DNA of 8,016 nt from Granulicella sp. (GTDB lineage Bacteria; Acidobacteriota; Terriglobia; Terriglobales; Acidobacteriaceae). Both the position numbers and the translations under genes were made by a program. The DNA lies in NCBI GenBank assembly GCA_003133205.1, contig PKWK01000138.1, forward strand, positions 1 to 8,016, written 5' to 3'. Below the pieces are notes generated by a model. The model was not told the DNA's origin. It searched no databases and saw nothing but the letters and a program-made list of their open reading frames with translations. Positions 1-5,657 of the stretch are shown here, one piece after another. Within the stretch, counting starts at the first letter, position 1; each line of letters starts with the position of its first letter.

Positions 1-1
1 G

Positions 2-532
2 GGGATGAGCTGCATCTTCCTCTCGAACCATGTGTCGAATCTCGATCCGCCGGTGATCTTCCCTGCCCTGCCGGGACAGAGTTCGGTGCTGCTGAAGAAG
101 GAGTTGATGCGGATTCCGATCCTGGGGACGGCGATGCGGATGGGGAAGTTCGTGCCGGTGGACCGGGGGAACATTCGCGAGTCGGCGAAGGCGAGCGTGG
201 CGGCGGCCGCGGTGGCGCTGAAGTCGGGGCTGCATATTTTGATCTTCGCGGAAGGGACGCGGTCCAAGGATGGACGGCTGGCGGCGTTCAAGCGCGGACC
301 ATTCTACCTGGCGATGGAGACGGGGGCGCCGATTGTTCCGATGACGATCTCAGGGACAGAGAAGATGATGCGGAAACATAGTGCCGCGATTACGCCTGGG
401 GTGGCGAAGGTGGAGTTTCTGCCGGCGATCTATCCGGCTGGATTTGCTACGCGGGATGAGTTGATGCGGGCGGTGCGGGCGGCGATGATCGCGGCGCTGC
501 CCGAGGAGATGAGGCCTGTTGGAACTACTTAG
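2..532 (+). CDS. plsC: 1-acyl-sn-glycerol-3-phosphate acyltransferase, PlsC family (5' partial)
   Basis: This enzyme family moves an acyl group onto the sn-2 position of lysophosphatidic acid to make phosphatidic acid at the inner face of the cytoplasmic membrane. All four acyltransferase motifs are visible, numbering from the ATG at 5: motif I NHVSNLD (residues 8-14, catalytic His9 and Asp14), motif II FVPVDR (49-54), motif III FAEGTRS (81-87, glycerophosphate binding) and motif IV APIVPMTI (108-115). The frame is open to the left edge. Family members usually carry 20-80 residues before motif I, including a membrane segment, so the ATG at 5 is probably internal and the true start lies outside the window. 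The C-terminus looks natural. No terminator is evident before the next gene 89 bp downstream. Related acyltransferases acting on other lysolipids cannot be excluded. Confidence 0.9.
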   Translation, partial: GMSCIFLSNHVSNLDPPVIFPALPGQSSVLLKKELMRIPILGTAMRMGKFVPVDRGNIRESAKASVAAAAVALKSGLHILIFAEGTRSKDGRLAAFKRGPFYLAMETGAPIVPMTISGTEKMMRKHSAAITPGVAKVEFLPAIYPAGFATRDELMRAVRAAMIAALPEEMRPVGTT

Positions 533-621
533 CCGAGGCGTGCGTTATTGAGAGCATAGAATTGCCGGAACCGCCTCACTGATTCCAGCTTGGGTGCGGA
601 CGGAAATAGACGGTAGCAGCC

Positions 622-1494
622 ATGAACGATGATTCAGGGGTGCGGACGATCCAATCGCGCCGCAGATCGGCGCTGCTTGGGATGACGTTTGCGATGGTGT
701 TTGTTGTTGTGCCGGCGGTGCGGTGCCAATCCCCTGCCCCGGCTACGACAAACGAAGGTGCGAACGCGATAGAGACTCTGCCAGCCTACGATGTGGTGTC
801 CATCAAGCCGAACAACTCTGGCAGCGGGAGCAGCTCGATGGGGAACTACGGCGACATGTATAGGGCAACCAACGTCACGCTGAAGATACTCATGGCGTAC
901 GCGTACAAGGTGGGGCGTTCCGACCTGATCTCCGGGCTTCGCAGGTGGGCCGACTCCAGCCGTTTCGACTTGAATGCCAAGGTCTCCGATCCAAATAAGA
1001 AGGCCCTGGACAAGCTAACGCGCGAGCAACGACAAGCCATGCTTCGAGCAGTTCTGGAAGAGCAGTTCCATGTGAAGGGGCATTGGGAGACGAAGGAGAT
1101 GCCTATCTATGAACTGGTCGTCGCAAAGGGAGGTCCGAAGTTCAAGGAGACGTCGACCGACAGTACGCAAGCGAAGGCGATGGCTCCGGGGACTGGAAAA
1201 GGAAACATATGGATCAGCAACCGTGAGATGAATGCATACGGAATCATGATGGCGTCCCTGGCCGTAACGATTGCAGAACAGGTGCAACGGAACGTTGTGG
1301 ACAAGACGGGCCTGACGGGACGATACGACTTCACGCTGAAGTGGGCTTCGCAGGATCCTGGGGCCGACGATCCGGGCGATGCTCCCCCGATGTCGACCGC
1401 GCTGCAGGAGCAGCTTGGACTCAAGCTTCAGCCGGCGAGAGGACCGGTAGAAACGCTTGCCGTCGATAACGCCGAGATGCCGACAGAGAATTGA
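622..1494 (+). CDS. Secreted TIGR03435 family protein (acidobacterial family of unknown function)
   Basis: The function is unknown. The 290-residue product has an N-terminal export signal: a basic stretch with RRR (13-15), a hydrophobic core at about 16-34, and a likely cleavage site near VRCQ (33-36). The Cys there could instead suggest a lipoprotein, but the lipobox is poor. The mature part begins with YDVVSIKPN (56-64), the opening motif of the family, and ends with the equally typical LQEQLGLKL (261-269), PVETLAVD (275-282) and a final PTEN. A segment RNVVDKTGLTGRYDF (223-237) is another family hallmark. These proteins occur in many paralogues in acidobacterial genomes and are thought to be extracytoplasmic. 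The start at 622 has no strong Shine-Dalgarno, but it is the Met that gives a sensible signal peptide. The gene ends 4 bp from the convergent SPOR gene. Confidence 0.9.
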   Translation: MNDDSGVRTIQSRRRSALLGMTFAMVFVVVPAVRCQSPAPATTNEGANAIETLPAYDVVSIKPNNSGSGSSSMGNYGDMYRATNVTLKILMAYAYKVGRSDLISGLRRWADSSRFDLNAKVSDPNKKALDKLTREQRQAMLRAVLEEQFHVKGHWETKEMPIYELVVAKGGPKFKETSTDSTQAKAMAPGTGKGNIWISNREMNAYGIMMASLAVTIAEQVQRNVVDKTGLTGRYDFTLKWASQDPGADDPGDAPPMSTALQEQLGLKLQPARGPVETLAVDNAEMPTEN

Positions 1495-1498
1495 GGCG

Positions 1499-2191
1499 TT
1501 ACTTGACGATGGCGTTGAAGCCGTCGGCGAGGACGCGCTGGCGCATGGCTTCGGCATCTTTGCGGTCGGTGAAGGGGCCGATCTGGACGTGGAGAAGCTT
1601 GTCCTGGGGCTCGTGGTGGATGGCGACGGTGTAGCCCTTTTTCTGGAGTGAGGCGAGCAGGATGTCGGCGACATCCTGGCTGGAGACGGCGGCGACCTGG
1701 ACGACGAAGGAGCCTGCCGGTTGCGGGTTGCTGGTTGCGGGTTGAGGTGCGGGGGTTGGGGGTTTGTCGCCTATGATCATGCGATCGGCTGGTGACACGG
1801 CGGAGGATGTCAGGGGAACGGTTGCGGTCTGGACTGGTGCGGGTGATGCGGACGCGTTGCCCGCAGGCTGTGGGGCAGGGGCGACTCGCTGGCCGCTCTG
1901 ACTTCCGGCTGCGGGTTTGGGTGCGTTGGCGTTGCCGGCTGAATTGGCTTCGAGGGACGCGGTGGCGGATTGGGCGGATTGGGCGGACCTGCGGCCCATG
2001 GTGTAGCCGAAGCCGAAGAAACAGGCGCAGACCAGCGCGAGGGCGAAGAAGATGCCCAGGATGGTCGGCGTGCCGAGTGAGATTTCGCGGTCGGCGTGGT
2101 CCGGATCGGGACGATCTGCCCCGGAGAGGCGCTGGCTGGAATAGCCGCGCGCGGGCAGATCGTCGTCGTCGAGGGGACGGTTCAAGTTCAC
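1499..2191 (-). CDS. SPOR-domain membrane protein
   Basis: SPOR domains bind denuded glycan strands of septal peptidoglycan, and many such proteins act in cell division or envelope remodelling. The 230-residue product has an acidic cytoplasmic head (1-40), one membrane helix (about 41-63, TPTILGIFFALALVCACFFG) and a long Ala/Pro/Gln/Ser linker (about 66-158). A C-terminal SPOR domain (160-230) starts SFVVQVAAVS and contains HVQIGPFTDRKDAE. The order is that of a type II envelope protein such as FtsN or DedD, but nothing assigns it to either. Translation may start at GTG (2191), which overlaps the slipin stop codon by four bases, or at TTG two codons on (2185), which sits 5 nt after AAGGAG and fits that ribosome site better. 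The linker DNA holds two small repeats: a 9-bp unit at 1964-1987 and two 12-bp copies at 1719-1744. Confidence 0.9.
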   Translation of the reverse strand: MNLNRPLDDDDLPARGYSSQRLSGADRPDPDHADREISLGTPTILGIFFALALVCACFFGFGYTMGRRSAQSAQSATASLEANSAGNANAPKPAAGSQSGQRVAPAPQPAGNASASPAPVQTATVPLTSSAVSPADRMIIGDKPPTPAPQPATSNPQPAGSFVVQVAAVSSQDVADILLASLQKKGYTVAIHHEPQDKLLHVQIGPFTDRKDAEAMRQRVLADGFNAIVK

Positions 2192-2979
2192 TCCTTCGGT
2201 GCGGTGGCAGCCGGGGCGGCAGGGGCAATGGCGGGCTTGATCAAGGTCTGGTTGAAGAGATTCATCAGCTCCATGGGCAGCGGGAAGACGATGGTGGTGT
2301 TCTTCTCGACGCCGATTTCGGTGAGGGTCTGGAGGTAGCGGAGTTGCAGGGTCATGGGCTGGGTGGCCATGAGGGCCGCGGCGTCGACGAGCTTGGCGGC
2401 GGCGTTGAATTCGCCTTCGGCGTGGATGATCTTGGCGCGGCGCTCGCGTTCGGCTTCGGCCTGCTTGGCCATGGCGCGGAGCATGTTTTCGGGCATGTCG
2501 ACCTGCTTGACCTCGACCGAGATGACTTTGAGTCCGAAGGGCGCGGTGTGGCCGTCGATGATGGTCTGGATGCGCTGGTTGAGGCGGTCCCGGTGGGCGA
2601 GGAGTTCATCGAGCTCGACTTCGCCGAGGACCGAGCGGAGGGTGGTCTGGGCGAATTGCGAGGTCTGGTAGACGTAGTTGGAGACCTCGATCACGGCTTT
2701 GACCGGGTCGACGACGCGCAGGGTGATGACGGCGTTGACTTTGAGGGTGACGTTGTCGCGGGTGATGATGTCCTGCGAGGGGACTTCCATGGCCTCCTGG
2801 CGGAGGGAGATGCGGACGATCTGGTCGATGGGGCGGAAGACCAGGATGACGCCGGGACCCGAGGCATTGTGGCGGACGTGGCCGAGGCGGAAGACTACGG
2901 CGCGCTCGTACTCCTTGAGGATTTTGATGGAGTTGAGGATGTAGAGCACGATGACGGCGATGGCGATGAGAAACGGCAT
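2188..2979 (-). CDS. Slipin: SPFH/band 7/stomatin-family membrane protein
   Basis: Slipins are bacterial stomatin homologues that oligomerise on the cytoplasmic membrane and are linked to membrane microdomains and to control of membrane proteases or channels. The 263-residue product has a short N-terminal hydrophobic anchor (1-18, MPFLIAIAVIVLYILNSI). The SPFH domain (about 20-190) opens with KEYERAVVFRLGH and includes the slipin-like ISLRQEAMEVPSQDIITRDN (57-76). A charged helical stretch follows, AKQAEAERERRAKIIHAEGE (171-190), and the C-terminal tail is rich in Ala and Pro. The frame remains open upstream to 3153, but that extension runs through repeat-like DNA; family members begin just before the hydrophobic anchor, so the ATG at 2979 is chosen. 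The usual partner, an NfeD-type protein, is absent next door, and the downstream partner is instead the SPOR protein, joined by a 4-base stop/start overlap. Confidence 0.93.
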   Translation of the reverse strand: MPFLIAIAVIVLYILNSIKILKEYERAVVFRLGHVRHNASGPGVILVFRPIDQIVRISLRQEAMEVPSQDIITRDNVTLKVNAVITLRVVDPVKAVIEVSNYVYQTSQFAQTTLRSVLGEVELDELLAHRDRLNQRIQTIIDGHTAPFGLKVISVEVKQVDMPENMLRAMAKQAEAERERRAKIIHAEGEFNAAAKLVDAAALMATQPMTLQLRYLQTLTEIGVEKNTTIVFPLPMELMNLFNQTLIKPAIAPAAPAATAPKE

Positions 2980-3023
2980 AGGGTTCGAACTTTCCGGCTG
3001 GGGCGAGTTCAGCAGCCGCAGTG

Positions 3024-3029
3024 ATTGTA
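3024..3029 (-). promoter_or_regulatory. Possible -10 element for the slipin-SPOR unit
   Basis: On the minus strand this reads TACAAT, one base from the sigma-70 consensus, and lies 45 bp upstream of the slipin ATG. The 17-bp-distant -35 position does not resemble TTGACA, so the call rests on one hexamer and its position. Confidence 0.22.
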
Positions 3030-3079
3030 AATGGATAACGGCGGCGGTTGTGGATTGCGCACGGCGGCTTGGAAAAGCG

Positions 3080-3133
3080 AACCACAGAGGACACGGAGGA
3101 AAAGAGATGACACAAAGGGTGGACAGGAGAATG
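3080..3133. repeat. Dispersed intergenic repeat-like segment (CCACAGAGGACACGGAGG type)
   Basis: The segment contains ACCACAGAGGACACGGAGGA followed by related purine-rich words such as ACACAAAGG and GGACAGGAG. I recall closely similar CCACAGAGGACACAGAGG strings scattered between genes in many environmental bacterial genomes. Only one copy is present in this window, so its repeat status rests on recall. Confidence 0.35.
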
Positions 3134-3216
3134 ATTTGTGTGGCCGCTCCCAAGGGTTGCGTGTGGGCGTAGGGCAGTCGGGTTCCTCCGGCGATGGGGT
3201 ATGTTTGGCGATAAAT

Positions 3217-3232
3217 TATCTGGTTTCAGATA
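3217..3232. repeat. Inverted repeat TATCTG-N4-CAGATA
   Basis: This is a perfect 6+6 bp inverted repeat with a GTTT spacer. The right arm plus one base, CAGATAT, recurs as a direct copy at 3254-3260. It lies in a stretch clearly richer in A and T than the surrounding genes, so it could be an operator, but no adjacent start codon is obvious. Confidence 0.35.
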
Positions 3233-3333
3233 TAAGGCGGGATGCTGGTGGGCCAGATATTTGAAATAAATGGGCTGCTGCTGAATAATTTCAGGAAAAT
3301 TGACTTACGCGCGGGCGATGGGCCGGGACGCCA

Positions 3334-3351
3334 ATGTTTGCGGGCAAACAT
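3334..3351. repeat. Perfect 8+8 bp palindrome, possible operator
   Basis: The sequence ATGTTTGC-GG-GCAAACAT is a perfect inverted repeat with a 2-bp centre, the size and symmetry of a dimeric regulator site. A matching half-site ATGTTTG lies at 3201-3207. I do not recognise the cognate regulator. No gene starts within 200 bp on either strand, so the target is unclear. Confidence 0.4.
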
Positions 3352-3407
3352 AAGATAATGAAGTGTTTATGGCGGACTCCTTGCCCCCTTAACGGAATGG
3401 GCCGCAA

Positions 3408-3448
3408 CCCCACTCATGACGGTGGGGCTGTCATGAATGGGGCACCCG
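3408..3448. repeat. Stem-loop followed by ATGGGGCACCCG box
   Basis: CCCCAC (3408-3413) pairs with GTGGGG (3422-3427) around an 8-base loop. Two TCATGA words (3414-3419 and 3431-3436) flank the right arm, and ATGGGGCACCCG follows at 3437-3448. The same GGGCACCCG core recurs at 4252-4260 and 4327-4335. There is no T-run on either side, so it is not a standard intrinsic terminator. It may be one copy of a dispersed intergenic element. Confidence 0.4.
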
Positions 3449-3490
3449 TCCAATAGTTACGGAGTGGCCTGTCTGTGTGACCACGATCCC

Positions 3491-3515
3491 ATCTCACGCA
3501 AAGCCGCAAAGAAAT
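3491..3515. repeat. CGCAAAGCCGCAAAG-type intergenic repeat segment
   Basis: Two near-identical 8-base words, CGCAAAGC and CGCAAAGA, stand in tandem after TCTCA. Strings of this form (CTTTGCG-CTTTGCGTGAGA on the other strand) are scattered in many environmental genomes. Just to the right, CGTTGA (3517-3522) and TCAACG (3538-3543) form a 6-bp inverted repeat that lies downstream of the membrane protein gene on the minus strand and could serve as a weak transcript end. Confidence 0.35.
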
Positions 3516-3566
3516 GCGTTGAACTTTTGCATTGCTATCAACGAGCGTCTCTGCGGCGCGCGAAGG

Positions 3567-3983
3567 TTACCGTTTCTTCCCGACGAAGCCCCCGAGCCAC
3601 CCCAGCGCCACAACGACCAGAAGGAACAGCGATTCATGCAAACCCAGTTGCCCCCCGAAGGCCAAGGTCACCACCAAACTCAACAGACCGGCCAGAATAC
3701 CTACGATGAGACCACTGATAATACTGGCCCCCTCAGTTCTTCGAGCAACCCTGAAGGCCAACAGCAACGTCAGGACCGTCTCGAGCCACGACATCAATTT
3801 GGGACTTACGCTCTCGGCAAAATGACTAATGGCAGTTTGGTCGGGAGTTCCCCGAGCCTGAAAAGCCAAAACAAACGCGTAGACAGTAGTGATGACAATC
3901 GGAATCAGGAAACTCAGCGCAATGACTGCAAACGCAGCGCCAAGGACGCGGCGCCAGCGGATTCTTGATAATGAGTAACTCAC
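3567..3983 (-). CDS. Small four-helix membrane protein of unknown function
   Basis: I do not recognise the family. From the GTG at 3983 the product has 138 residues with a basic head (SRIRWRR) and about four hydrophobic segments: roughly 13-40, 65-83 (SWLETVLTLLLAF), 87-113 (glycine-rich, SGLIVGILAGLLSLVV) and 116-138, ending in GGFVGKKR. The arginines between helices and the basic C-terminus suggest a membrane topology with both ends in the cytoplasm. The frame is open upstream to an ATG at 4145, but GGAGG sits 8 nt before the GTG, and the extra 54 residues are not hydrophobic and have no domain-like look. The gene stands alone, with opposite-strand or repeat-rich DNA on both sides. Its role cannot be inferred from its neighbours. 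Confidence 0.72.
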   Translation of the reverse strand: MSYSLSRIRWRRVLGAAFAVIALSFLIPIVITTVYAFVLAFQARGTPDQTAISHFAESVSPKLMSWLETVLTLLLAFRVARRTEGASIISGLIVGILAGLLSLVVTLAFGGQLGLHESLFLLVVVALGWLGGFVGKKR

Positions 3984-4293
3984 TCTGGCAACCTCCGTTT
4001 CTTCTTTCGGACTTGCGAGGAGATAGCTGAAACGATGAGGACTCGGCAGGGTGAATCGCCGACAGCTGCCCACTACGCGCTGGGCTTTTTCAACTTCTGC
4101 TGCATTTGAGGCACATCGTGCGGCAAAGAAATGGTCGCACGACAATTGAGGGTTGGGATGTGCGATGGATCACAGCAAATCGAGGCGGTCTAGGCCGTCG
4201 GTTATAGGTGTTGGTTGGCGGTGGGGAGCAGGTGGAAAGGGTGGAGATGTGGGGCACCCGCAATCTGAGGGGACAAGGGAGTGCGGGCGGGCT

Positions 4294-4335
4294 ACATCCC
4301 ACCCGTCGCCAAATGCGGCGATGGATGGGCACCCG
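4294..4335. repeat. Hairpin-forming intergenic element ending in ATGGGCACCCG
   Basis: CGTCGCC (4304-4310) pairs with GGCGATG (4317-4323) around a 6-base loop, with one G-T wobble. Outside it CATCC (4295-4299) is complementary to GGATG (4323-4327, sharing one base with the inner stem). The element ends in ATGGGCACCCG (4325-4335), the same box found at 3437-3448 and 4250-4260. I recall similar CATCCCACCC-hairpin-GGATGGGGCACCC elements as abundant in acidobacterial intergenic DNA. Confidence 0.45.
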
Positions 4336-4390
4336 AGCGAATGTTGCTCTGCGGAATGAGAAGCGAAAGGCGGGCAACTGCGAAGACTGA

Positions 4391-4430
4391 TGCGGGGTCC
4401 CTCCACTGCGCTGCGCTCCGGTCGGGATAC
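4391..4430. repeat. Dispersed intergenic repeat-like segment (PERSAVEGP type)
   Basis: On the minus strand this segment would translate as part of SRPERSAVEGP, a peptide that I recall turning up repeatedly as a spurious product of intergenic repeats in soil bacteria. It contains the short repeated words CTGCG and GCGCT. Only one copy is in the window, so the repeat call rests on recall. Confidence 0.4.
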
Positions 4431-4683
4431 CGGTTCTTTGTGTTGATTCATGGGTGAATTCTCTTTTTTATATGCGAAAGATGTAGACTTGATGGCGACT
4501 TGAGAGTTGCCGGTGAATAGAGCGAACGTCGCCTGAGTTGCAGTCGGAAGAAGCAGATTCGCTGCGGGAATGACAAACAAAGGACTGGCTGAGGCAATGA
4601 CGGCGGAGACGGGAAAGAATAAGCTGGTTGCCGGACGGGAATGACTGTTGTCAGCGGATCGACAAACGAAGGAACGAGGGAAG

Positions 4684-5616
4684 ATGGAATACCGGCAACT
4701 GGGCGAGACAGGGTTACGGATATCGATTTTGGGATTTGGGGCTTCGCCACTGGGGAACGCATTTCGCGAGACGGACCCGGTTGAGGGCAAGGCGGCGGTT
4801 CACCTGGCCGTGGAGCGGGGGATCAACTTCTTCGATGTATCGCCGTACTACGGGCTGACGCTGGCGGAGACTCGGCTGGGCGAGGCGCTGGAGGGCCGGC
4901 GGGAGAAGGTGGTGCTGACGACCAAGTGCGGGCGATATGGCGCGGACGAGTTCGATTTTTCGGCGGCCCGGATTACGGCGGGGCTTGAGGATTCGCTGAA
5001 GCGGCTGCGGACGGATTATGTCGATCTGCTGCAGGCGCATGATGTGGAGTTCGGCGACGTGCGGCAGGTGGTGGAAGAGACGGTTCCGGCGCTGCGCAAG
5101 CTGCAGGAGCAGGGCAAGGCGCGGTACATCGGGATCACGGGCTACTCGCTGAAGAACTTGATGGAGATTGCGGGGCAGGTGAAGGTGGACAGCATCCTGA
5201 GCTACTGCCGGTACAACCTGCTGATCACGGATATGGAGGCGAAGCTGGTTCCGTTTGCGAAGAAGCGCGGGATCGGGGTGATCAATGCTTCGCCGCTGCA
5301 TATGGGGATTATTACGGAGCGGGGCGCGCCGGATTGGCATCCGGCTCCGCAGGCGGTTCGCGATGCGGGGCAACGCGTGGTGGCGGTTTGCAAGGCGCGG
5401 GGGGTGGATGCTTCCGAGGTGGCGCTGCGGTTCTGCATGGACCAGCCGGATGTGGCGAGCACGCTGGTAGGGCTGTCGTCGCGCGGACATGTGGAGCGGA
5501 ATTTGAAGTGCCTGGAGATGCGCAACGATCCGGAGTTGCTGGCGGAGATCGCGAAGGCCGTGGCGCCGGTGAAGGATCTGACCTGGCCTTCGGGACGGGC
5601 GGAAAATTACGGCTGA
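4684..5616 (+). CDS. Aldo/keto reductase, L-galactose/L-fucose dehydrogenase-like
   Basis: The 310-residue product is a single (beta/alpha)8-barrel NAD(P)-dependent oxidoreductase. The AKR catalytic tetrad is visible: Asp51 and Tyr56 in DVSPYYG, Lys81 in TTKCGRY and His119 in QAHD. A nucleotide-binding C-terminal motif lies at VGLSSRGHVERNL (262-274). The motifs GFGASPLGN (17-25), INFFDVSPYYGLTL (47-60), LSYCRYN (172-178) and ASPLHMGIITERGAPDWHP (202-220) match my memory of plant L-galactose dehydrogenase and its bacterial relatives, which oxidise L-galactose or L-fucose at C1. The ATG at 4684 gives the standard MEYRQLG opening and follows GAGGGAAG; an in-frame ATG at 4648 adds 12 atypical residues. 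It is the first gene of the operon, 41 bp before the kinase. The exact substrate, and whether it oxidises a sugar or reduces an aldehyde such as lactaldehyde, is inferred. Confidence 0.88.
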   Translation: MEYRQLGETGLRISILGFGASPLGNAFRETDPVEGKAAVHLAVERGINFFDVSPYYGLTLAETRLGEALEGRREKVVLTTKCGRYGADEFDFSAARITAGLEDSLKRLRTDYVDLLQAHDVEFGDVRQVVEETVPALRKLQEQGKARYIGITGYSLKNLMEIAGQVKVDSILSYCRYNLLITDMEAKLVPFAKKRGIGVINASPLHMGIITERGAPDWHPAPQAVRDAGQRVVAVCKARGVDASEVALRFCMDQPDVASTLVGLSSRGHVERNLKCLEMRNDPELLAEIAKAVAPVKDLTWPSGRAENYG

Positions 5617-5632
5617 GGAGAACTACGGCTGA
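5608..5632 (+). repeat. Tandem copy of the reductase gene end
   Basis: TACGGCTGA occurs at 5608-5616, where it includes the reductase stop codon, and again at 5624-5632, a 16-bp period. Both copies are preceded by GAAAAT or GAGAAC, so each reads Glu-Asn-Tyr-Gly-stop, but the second is shifted by one frame and is not translated as such. Confidence 0.6.
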
Positions 5633-5657
5633 CGGAGTCGGCCTGGGAAAGCGGCGA

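Larger units (their letters stand above)
2980..3566. other. Intergenic region with repeat-like segments, no gene seen
   Basis: These 587 bases between the slipin start and the end of the small membrane protein gene hold no open frame with protein-family features. From left to right I see the likely slipin upstream region, a CCACAGAGGACACGGAGG-type segment (about 3080-3133), an AT-richer island with inverted repeats (about 3200-3360), a CCCCAC/GTGGGG stem-loop (3408-3427) followed by a GGGGCACCCG box, and a CGCAAAGCCGCAAAG-type segment (about 3491-3515). The short open frames here use unlikely residue mixes and have no ribosome sites. Confidence 0.6.
3984..4683. other. Intergenic region with mosaic repeats, no gene seen
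   Basis: This 700-base stretch separates the divergent membrane protein gene and sugar operon. Its open frames (for example minus strand 4790-4170) read through repeat-like DNA and look spurious. It holds a GGGGCACCCG box (4251-4260), a hairpin element (4294-4335), a CCTCCACTGCGCTGCGCTCC segment (about 4391-4430), an AT-rich patch near 4443-4475 and two GGGAATGAC words (4568-4576 and 4637-4645) before the operon. A promoter for the operon must lie here or in the leader. The only candidate I found is weak: TTGATT at 4443 and TTTTAT at 4466, spacer 17. Confidence 0.6.

Noticed and set aside
1792..3024. Long open frame of 410 residues on the plus strand
   Set aside because: It lies antisense to the SPOR and slipin genes, both of which have clear domains. 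Its product is an Arg- then Asp/Gly-rich sequence with no motif, typical of the reverse strand of high-GC genes.
2980..3153. N-terminal extension of the slipin frame to an ATG at 3153
   Set aside because: The extension crosses the CCACAGAGG-type segment, and family members begin right before the hydrophobic anchor at 2979.
3408..3427. Intrinsic terminator for the small membrane protein gene
   Set aside because: The stem is good, but no T-run follows on the minus strand and it lies about 140 bp past the stop codon.
3477..3968. Open frame of 163 residues on the plus strand
   Set aside because: It is antisense to the four-helix membrane protein gene. Its product is Gln/Pro/Asn-rich without motifs, while the minus strand has a ribosome site and membrane helices.
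3984..4145. Upstream ATG start for the small membrane protein
   Set aside because: The GTG at 3983 has GGAGG at good spacing, and the 54 added residues have no membrane segment or domain character.
4443..4471. Sigma-70 promoter of the sugar operon
   Set aside because: TTGATT and TTTTAT at 17-bp spacing match the consensus only partly and lie over 200 bp from the start codon, so it is mentioned only as a weak candidate and not listed.
4170..4790. Open frame of 206 residues on the minus strand
   Set aside because: It overlaps the 5' end of the reductase gene and runs through repeat-like DNA, giving the spurious peptide PERSAVEGP. No ribosome site or domain supports it.
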